Below are positions 57,696-64,000 of a stretch of 64,000 bases of DNA, one piece after another. The position numbers were made by a program, and so were the translations under genes. The stretch is from Bacteroidota bacterium (lineage in GTDB: Bacteria; Bacteroidota; Bacteroidia; Chitinophagales; Chitinophagaceae). The notes beneath the pieces were generated by a model. That model was given only the letters and a program-made list of their open reading frames with translations. It was not told the origin of the DNA and made no database searches. How positions within the stretch are numbered: position 1 is the first letter of the stretch; each line of letters begins with the position of its first letter. The stretch is taken from NCBI GenBank assembly GCA_030706685.1, contig JAUZOA010000009.1:1-64000 (forward strand), read 5' to 3'.

Positions 57696-60600
57696 TCAGA
57701 ATTGAATTTTCGCACTGAATCCCACACTTCTCAAACTGGGTTGCATAAAATAATCTACGCCCTGGTAATAGGTGCCGGTATTGGCAGTTGTTTCCGGGTC
57801 AAAAGGCGCCTTGTTATAAAACATAAACAAGTTTCTGCCGATAACCGAAAGGGTTATTCCCTGTATTTTATTATGGAAAAACTTAGCAGGGAAAGTATAT
57901 CCAAAGGAAGCTTCTCCCAGGCGTACATTGGTAGCGCTGTATACATACATGGACCCTATGCCTGCCACTCCTCCGCCCACTACAGCATAATAGGGCGCGG
58001 CGGGTATTTTATACCCATTTACAATAGCACCACCCTGGTCTCTGGCTATTGCGGAGGCTTCTGATACACCAAACCGGTCCATGATGGCCTGCGTAACCGA
58101 AACACATACGCCGCCGATCCTGGCATTTATAAGAAAATTGAGATTAAAGTTTTTATAAGTGATACTGTTCCTGAACCCAATATTATACCTTGGGCTTGCA
58201 TTACCTGCTTTGATCAGGGTATTGTTCGGATCAGCAGATACCGTCTGGGAAGCCGAGTTTACGGCAATATAACCATGTTCATCTGTTGCAAGAGTGGTTA
58301 CATAAATATCGCCAATGGAACCGCCTGTTATATTGTACATCGAATAACTGCCTGTGCCACCCATATACAGGCTATCCTGGCTTAGCATTTGGCCAGTGAC
58401 CGGGTCTTTATAGTCTTTCAATAACTTGACAATCTTATTACGGTTAAGGCCAAAAGCCAGGGAAGATGACCAATCCAGTTTCCAAATTTTACTATTATAT
58501 CCCAATACAGCTTCGATACCTTTATTTGTTACCTGGCCTCCATTAATATAAAGACTGCTGTACCCTGTACTGGGAGCCACGCCCGGATGGAATAGCTGGT
58601 TATAGGTATCCGATTTATAGGCTGTTACATCGAGGTTGATTTTATTACGTAAAAGCCTCATGTTGATCCCCGCTTCATACGATTTCGTATGCTCGGGCTC
58701 TATATTTCCGGCTAAATAGGAAGTAGTGACCGGGTATCCGCCCTGCAAGGCAAAGCCCGGAATAGTAACAAACCGTTCAGGAGGATTACCTGCTTCGCCA
58801 TAAGCGGCTCTCACCTTGATAAAAGACAGGTAGCTGCTATGGAATTTCAACAAGTCGCTCAGAATAGCGGACAAACCAACAGAGGGATAAAAAAATGAGC
58901 TATGAGCGGTGTTCGCAAGGGTCGATGGCCAGTCGTTCCTGGCGGTTGCATCAAGGAAAACCATATTCCTGTAACCCAACTGTGCGCTAGCGAATACAGA
59001 TTGTGTCTGATCATGATAGCTGTTTGCCTGACTGGCGATTGTCTGTCCGCTGCTCATGTCTACATTGCCAAAATCAAAAAGGTTGGGCACGTGTAACAAA
59101 GGGCCCCCATAAATGCTTACAGCTTGCTGCTCATCCGATATGCTTGAGCCGGCATTCACATTCAGGCTATAGTCGCCAAACGATTTATTGGCCGTTGCTA
59201 TCACATCGGCATAAGTTTGTCGTGTGCGGGTGTTGTTGTTATAGTAAGCCCCGTCAGGAGAAGCAAACAGCCCGGATGTGGAAGCAAAATATTTTCTTTC
59301 ATTTACCAATACATTGTTATCAATCTTTACGCGGCCGGTGATGCTGATCCAGTTTTTCAGGTTATATTTCAATCCCACACTCATAATATACCTGTCTTTC
59401 TTAGTATTGAACTTATCGCGGTTTATTATCCAATAAGGATTTTGCATTTGGAATCCCATGTCACCAAAAGGCCAGAACTGTGTTTTAAAATTCCGGGCCG
59501 CATTATAGCGTTCATATACCTGGTACTTTTCTATATCATCGCCGCGGGGGAAAAGATAAATCGGGATCAGGGGATTAAAATACTGCCCTTGTGAAAGCAT
59601 GTTCTGTTCCTCGGCCTTCACATACATTATTCCAAGGTCAAGATTAAACTTGTCGTCCAGGAATGAAGAAGTGTTGCGAATAGAAAAATTATACCTCGTC
59701 AGTTTGTTGTTAGGTATGATCCCTTTTGCGTTGATCGATGTTCCCGAAAAATAGGTCTGGTTTTTATCTGTACCGGTAGAAAGGCTTATTGCGTTGGTAA
59801 CATTAGTCCCGGTTTGAAAAAAATCTATAGGGTCATAGGTGGCTGTCGTTTTTAATTTAGTTCCCCAGCTAAAAAAATCCTGCGGATCTGACCCGTACTC
59901 ATTTTGAAAACGGGGCAAAACAAAGGGGCTGTAAAAATTGGTACTGTTGATAAAGCTGACATTCAATTTACCTGCAGTGCCCTTTTTTGTAGTAATCAAT
60001 ATGACACCATTAGCGGCCTGGCTGCCATAAAGCGCCGTAGCGGAAGGACCCGTCAATACAGACACAGAAGCAATATCTTCAGGATTCAGGTTGGAAGCAC
60101 CATCACCGGTTGCATTTGCGCCCGAAAAAACATCAGCGGGCTGACCGCTTTGCAGACTTGGCAGCGGTATACCGTCTACAACATATAAAGCGTTATTATT
60201 GCCTTGTAAAGATTTCGCCCCCCGCATCACGACCCTTGCTGATCCGCCGATACCTGAAGAAGCGCTGTTGATGGTAACACCTGCTACTTTACCGGTAAGG
60301 CTGTTGACAAAGTTGGCATCCTTTACCTTGTTCAGTTCATCACCTTTCACTTCCTGCACATTATACGTAAGGGCCTTGGTCTTTTTGGGGATACCCAATG
60401 CCGTCACCACGACCTGTTCAATTTCGTTGACTACTTTCTGCATCACAACATCAATATTGCTGCGCCCGTTGATCGGTTCTTCTATTGTCCTGAACCCGAT
60501 AAAAGTTATTACCAGGGTCTGGCCAGGCTCGGCATTGATAGAAAAAAGACCCGCCGCATTCGTTGCTACAGAGTTCTTCGTGCCCTTGACAGTTATGGTG

Positions 60601-61133
60601 GCTCCTTCCAAAGGGCCTCCTTCAGCACTCTTAACAGTACCCGTGATCTCCTGCAGCGGGATTTCTTTCTGAACAGGTGATTGTAAGGAAGAAACGGTGG
60701 TGGAAGAGGTGGCGGCAAATTTCTTCTTTATAAAAATTGTTTTGTTGCTGATCTCGTAATCTACCGGCTGGTCGCGGAAAGTAGCGTTCAAAAAATCTTT
60801 CAGCGGCATATCTTTTACGGATAATGAAACAGGTTTAGCTCCTGTCAGCAGCCCTTTATTGGCAAAAATGCTATAGCCGGTTTGCTTTTCAATGGCATTG
60901 AATACTTTGGTAAGGGCTACATTTTTGCCGGAAAAAGTAATGGCTTGCGAAAAACCTTCTGCGCGGGCATTGAGTAAACCCAGGGCGAGAAACACAATAG
61001 TTAGCTTCATAATTAACAGCGTTTTGGTTGTGAACCGTAACAACTGTGGCAGCTTTATCAAAGGTTGGCTGTAGAACACGACCATGAAGGGAACAACCAC
61101 AGCATTCGGGTTACAAAGAGCAGTTTTTTTCAT
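57696..61133 (-). CDS. SusC family TonB-dependent transporter with N-terminal STN (signal transduction) domain
   Basis: ORF track starts 61241; MKKTALCNPNAVV (~61133) is a more likely start. STN-like KVFNAIEKQTGYSIFANKGLLTGAKPVSLSVKDMPLKDFLNATF; ALYGSQAANGVILITTKKG. Confidence 0.94.
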   Translation of the reverse strand: MKKTALCNPNAVVVPFMVVFYSQPLIKLPQLLRFTTKTLLIMKLTIVFLALGLLNARAEGFSQAITFSGKNVALTKVFNAIEKQTGYSIFANKGLLTGAKPVSLSVKDMPLKDFLNATFRDQPVDYEISNKTIFIKKKFAATSSTTVSSLQSPVQKEIPLQEITGTVKSAEGGPLEGATITVKGTKNSVATNAAGLFSINAEPGQTLVITFIGFRTIEEPINGRSNIDVVMQKVVNEIEQVVVTALGIPKKTKALTYNVQEVKGDELNKVKDANFVNSLTGKVAGVTINSASSGIGGSARVVMRGAKSLQGNNNALYVVDGIPLPSLQSGQPADVFSGANATGDGASNLNPEDIASVSVLTGPSATALYGSQAANGVILITTKKGTAGKLNVSFINSTNFYSPFVLPRFQNEYGSDPQDFFSWGTKLKTTATYDPIDFFQTGTNVTNAISLSTGTDKNQTYFSGTSINAKGIIPNNKLTRYNFSIRNTSSFLDDKFNLDLGIMYVKAEEQNMLSQGQYFNPLIPIYLFPRGDDIEKYQVYERYNAARNFKTQFWPFGDMGFQMQNPYWIINRDKFNTKKDRYIMSVGLKYNLKNWISITGRVKIDNNVLVNERKYFASTSGLFASPDGAYYNNNTRTRQTYADVIATANKSFGDYSLNVNAGSSISDEQQAVSIYGGPLLHVPNLFDFGNVDMSSGQTIASQANSYHDQTQSVFASAQLGYRNMVFLDATARNDWPSTLANTAHSSFFYPSVGLSAILSDLLKFHSSYLSFIKVRAAYGEAGNPPERFVTIPGFALQGGYPVTTSYLAGNIEPEHTKSYEAGINMRLLRNKINLDVTAYKSDTYNQLFHPGVAPSTGYSSLYINGGQVTNKGIEAVLGYNSKIWKLDWSSSLAFGLNRNKIVKLLKDYKDPVTGQMLSQDSLYMGGTGSYSMYNITGGSIGDIYVTTLATDEHGYIAVNSASQTVSADPNNTLIKAGNASPRYNIGFRNSITYKNFNLNFLINARIGGVCVSVTQAIMDRFGVSEASAIARDQGGAIVNGYKIPAAPYYAVVGGGVAGIGSMYVYSATNVRLGEASFGYTFPAKFFHNKIQGITLSVIGRNLFMFYNKAPFDPETTANTGTYYQGVDYFMQPSLRSVGFSAKIQF

Positions 61134-61313
61134 AATTTCGCACTGGTTTGGTTGTTTAAAAATGAAAGTTTTACCGAACTCGAAATTTTGGATTGAACTG
61201 AACCATACGCCGCCAGGATGTCCGTCCGTGGCGGCTTTCATTTCTTATCAATCCTACATGGTTATTTTTATGCAACCACGTACAGGTTTTTCATTTTTGT
61301 TTTACTCCATATC

Positions 61314-62516
61314 TCAGGGCATTACTATCAATTTCCTGCCTTCTTCAATCCTGAAATGCACTTCAGATAATTTCAGCCCGCTAAGAACATCGGATAAGCT
61401 AAGATCTCTTCCCATGGTACCCATGAATTCCAGGTCAGGTACTCCTTTTTCATATACCACTTCGATATCGTACCAGCGTTCCAACTGGCGCATCACTTCT
61501 TTCAGTGTAGCATCCTGGAAATTGAATACACCATTTTTCCAGGCCATTACTTTGTCCACATCAACATCACTCAGTATCTTAATTCCGGGCTGAACCGGCA
61601 ACTCAGCCACCTGCGCTTGTTGCCCCGGTTTTATCACAACTTTTTTTCCGCTATTGGTGATCTGTACCGATCCTTCCAGCAAAGTAGTATTGATGCTTGC
61701 TTCATTCGTATAGGAGTTAACATTAAAATGTGTTCCCAATACTTCTATTTCCGTTTGATCATTCACTTTTACCCTGAATGGCATTTTTGCATTCTTCGTC
61801 ACTTCAAAATAGGCTTCACCGGTTATCTCCACTTTTCTTTCATTACCCGTAAATACTGTGGGATAGCGCACTGATGAAGCAGCGTTGAGCCAGACTTTTG
61901 TTCCATCCGGCAGCACCAGTTGGAATTGTCTTCCTTTTGGCGTGGTCATCGTATTATAAGCGACGGCAGCAACAGCGGATCTATCAGCGTTATAGGTGAG
62001 TTGTCCGTCATTCAGCAACACTTTGGTTCCGTTTTGAGTAGCTATCAAACCATTCCCGATACTGTCTAATACAACAGTACGGCCATCTGCGAGAGTGAGT
62101 ATGGCTCCCTGCCTTCCGGGAGAGATATCAAGTTTTGATGAAACAATTTTATCGCCTTGCGCTTGTTTTGATGGCCTGATCAATAGCCATAAATAAGCGC
62201 CCATACCTAACAGAAGGATAACAGCCGCGGCATACCGTAACCAGAGGGATTTCATATAATGAATAGGACGTAAAGGTTGTTCAGCCGGTTTTCCTAAAAT
62301 AGCCGGCAATTTCGCTTCCAGCGCACTAAGAATATCCGGGGTTATTTGTTCCTGTACAACCGGTTGTCGCAATTGCGCCAGGATAAGCTCTGCGGCAACA
62401 GGGTCTAAATTTTCGCTGCCGAGCCATTTGATCAAAGCATCGGCATCCTGCGGGGACAATTCTCCTTCGAGTAGCCGGTTAAATAAGGATATATAATCTT
62501 GAGAAGTAGATGACAC
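61314..62516 (-). CDS. FecR family anti-sigma factor
   Basis: ORF track 5' end 62675; likely GTG start ~62516 (VSSTSQDYISLFNRLLEGELSPQDADALIKWL). LPDGTKVWLNAASSVRYPTVFTGNERKVEITGEAYFEVTKNAKMPFRVKV, TLLEGSVQI. Confidence 0.93.
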   Translation of the reverse strand: MSSTSQDYISLFNRLLEGELSPQDADALIKWLGSENLDPVAAELILAQLRQPVVQEQITPDILSALEAKLPAILGKPAEQPLRPIHYMKSLWLRYAAAVILLLGMGAYLWLLIRPSKQAQGDKIVSSKLDISPGRQGAILTLADGRTVVLDSIGNGLIATQNGTKVLLNDGQLTYNADRSAVAAVAYNTMTTPKGRQFQLVLPDGTKVWLNAASSVRYPTVFTGNERKVEITGEAYFEVTKNAKMPFRVKVNDQTEIEVLGTHFNVNSYTNEASINTTLLEGSVQITNSGKKVVIKPGQQAQVAELPVQPGIKILSDVDVDKVMAWKNGVFNFQDATLKEVMRQLERWYDIEVVYEKGVPDLEFMGTMGRDLSLSDVLSGLKLSEVHFRIEEGRKLIVMP

Positions 62517-62652
62517 TCTAAACGATTTATTATTGAAGACGTACAAAGGGTACAACCGGGGGGGATCGGAGGAAAAAAAATCACGTTGGTTAAGTAAAAA
62601 CCCGAACCGGGATACCCTATCCGGGATAATCGTAATGATCTTTTGGTAAAAA

Positions 62653-63255
62653 CTAAAACATGCTGCAGGTAGCAATGAATAACAGGAGAACTAATGCGGT
62701 ATCCGTATGTCCTGAAATATAGCTGCGAATAGATTTATTGGCAGACACCAGGTATTCTTTGATTGTAAATGCAGAGATCCCCATGATCTCTGCAGCTTTT
62801 CTATAAGTACATCCTTCTATTTTTACCAGTTCATACACTTTTTTTTGCTGAGGGGAAAGTTGATCAATCGCATTTTTCAGGACGACTGATAATTGCTGGT
62901 GATCAAACGTTTCTTCTATATGTTCATAATATTCGCCGGTAAGGGCCCGGAACCGTTCCATCAGCAGGCGATCACGTTGTACTTTACGGAAAAAATCATG
63001 GACGAGGTTTTGAGCAGCCTTGTATACATAACCTGCAAAACTTTCAGTAATGCTGTTACTTTCTCTTTTTTGCCAGATCCTGGTAAAAAGTTCCTGTACC
63101 ATTTCTTCCGCCAATGCAGGATCACGGATCATTTTAAGTATATTAATATATAGTTGCGGGCTATAATGCCGGTACAGTGTTGTGAATGCGTCTTCACTAC
63201 CGGCCTGCATCTCCTGCACCAGCCAGGGCTCATTATATAAGGGTTCGTTCGACAA
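62653..63255 (-). CDS. RNA polymerase ECF-type sigma-70 factor
   Basis: 200 aa; FTTLYRHYSPQLYINILKMIRDPALAEEMVQELFTRIWQKRESN; region 4 LSPQQKKVYELVKIEGCTYRKAAEIMGISAFTIKEYLVSANKSIR. Confidence 0.95.
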   Translation of the reverse strand: MSNEPLYNEPWLVQEMQAGSEDAFTTLYRHYSPQLYINILKMIRDPALAEEMVQELFTRIWQKRESNSITESFAGYVYKAAQNLVHDFFRKVQRDRLLMERFRALTGEYYEHIEETFDHQQLSVVLKNAIDQLSPQQKKVYELVKIEGCTYRKAAEIMGISAFTIKEYLVSANKSIRSYISGHTDTALVLLLFIATCSMF

Positions 63256-63410
63256 GCAGCTACAATCAGGTTATTAACACTTAAAAGTAGCAAAAAGGCA
63301 ATGAATATCTTATAACTATAGTCAATAAGCCTCATAACTAAAGTCAACAAGTCGTTGTTTGATGAAAAGAAACGGAAGTATCAGAGGTTCAGCGGGGAAT
63401 GGCCTTGTTT

Positions 63411-63998
63411 TTATAAGATAGTCCCCTGAAGGTTGATCTCATTCTGAAGAAATTCGATAAAATGATTGAAATAATCAGGGCGTTTCTTGTTGGCCATTAT
63501 CGCCACAAAATGTTTACGTTTCAAACCCGATTTCCCGATTTTCACAGCTTTTAGCGCATGGCTTTTCAGGTAAGGCTGTAAAGCCCATTTAGCCATCACG
63601 AGAATACCCATTTCAGCTTTTACCATTTCAATAGATGCCTCTGTCAATGGAAGCGGCGTTATTTTTTTCGGCGAAACTCCCGCCGGGGCTAAAACAAACT
63701 GGTGTACGGTAACCGTTTCAAGGGGCAAAGAATGAATCAGTAAATGCTCTGTGGCAAAGTCTTGAGCAACGACAAACTTCTTTTTGGCCCAGGCATGGTT
63801 TTCGGAAACCGCGGCAACCATTTCATCCTGGAACAGTTCAATATAACTGATTGAATCATTCTTAACAGGATCGCTGGTAATAGCAACATCCAGTGAGCCT
63901 GCCAGCAATTTTTGTAACGGGTAATGAGTAGCTTCCATTACAATTTTTAAATCAACGTTGGGGTATAACAACTGGAATTGTTTCATGACGGAAGGCAA
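63411..63998 (-). CDS. LysR-type regulator substrate-binding domain (5' part truncated by the window end)
   Basis: YPNVDLKIVMEATHYPLQKLLAGSLDVAITSDP, GILVMAKWALQPYL; no HTH in view, and the reported start codon is TTG at the window edge. Confidence 0.8.
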   Translation of the reverse strand: MPSVMKQFQLLYPNVDLKIVMEATHYPLQKLLAGSLDVAITSDPVKNDSISYIELFQDEMVAAVSENHAWAKKKFVVAQDFATEHLLIHSLPLETVTVHQFVLAPAGVSPKKITPLPLTEASIEMVKAEMGILVMAKWALQPYLKSHALKAVKIGKSGLKRKHFVAIMANKKRPDYFNHFIEFLQNEINLQGTIL

Positions 63999-64000
63999 CC

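Noticed and set aside
57159-58064. 301-aa plus-strand ORF
   Set aside because: Runs antisense through the well-supported SusD and SusC genes; no family motifs. Treated as a spurious antisense frame.
1-64000. CRISPR array, tRNA, rRNA, prophage or defence system
   Set aside because: No regularly spaced repeats, no recognised RNA gene sequence, and no Cas, integrase, phage structural or defence protein among the translated ORFs.

Overview
The window is chromosomal DNA of a Bacteroidota bacterium, probably Chitinophagaceae-like judging by gene style. It is dominated by two adjacent carbohydrate-utilisation loci, almost all on the minus strand. (1) A pectin/galacturonate locus (~2.6-35.5 kb): hexuronate MFS transporter, KDPG aldolase, YhcH/NanQ-family protein, KDG kinase, UxaC, UxaA, UxaB, three CE8-type esterases, GH105-like, GH28, GH43, alpha/beta-hydrolase and SGNH esterases, PL1 pectate lyase, two SusC/SusD pairs and a divergent LacI-family regulator. 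(2) A glycoprotein/N-glycan-type locus (~37-63.3 kb): GH125, GH92, GH3, GH29, an unassigned TIM-barrel-like secreted protein, GH20, GH35, two DUF1735-like lipoproteins, GH18, SusD, SusC with an N-terminal STN domain, FecR-type anti-sigma and ECF sigma. The most notable non-coding signals are: a conserved near-palindrome (TTTACGCAATCGWTNCCGGTAACGAT) at three sites in front of pectin genes and lacI, a strong LacI-operator candidate; a 143-bp MITE-like element with 10-bp inverted ends and an 8-bp target duplication inserted at the susD stop codon; a pair of nested palindromic repeats flanking the unassigned glycosidase-like gene; an 11-bp x6 tandem repeat; and a perfect 24-bp palindrome upstream of uxaC. 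No CRISPR array, rRNA, tRNA or phage genes were recognised. I found no clearly new molecular system. The best leads are the putative regulon, the unassigned enzyme and the repeat elements. All family calls come from reading motifs by eye; no database search was run.
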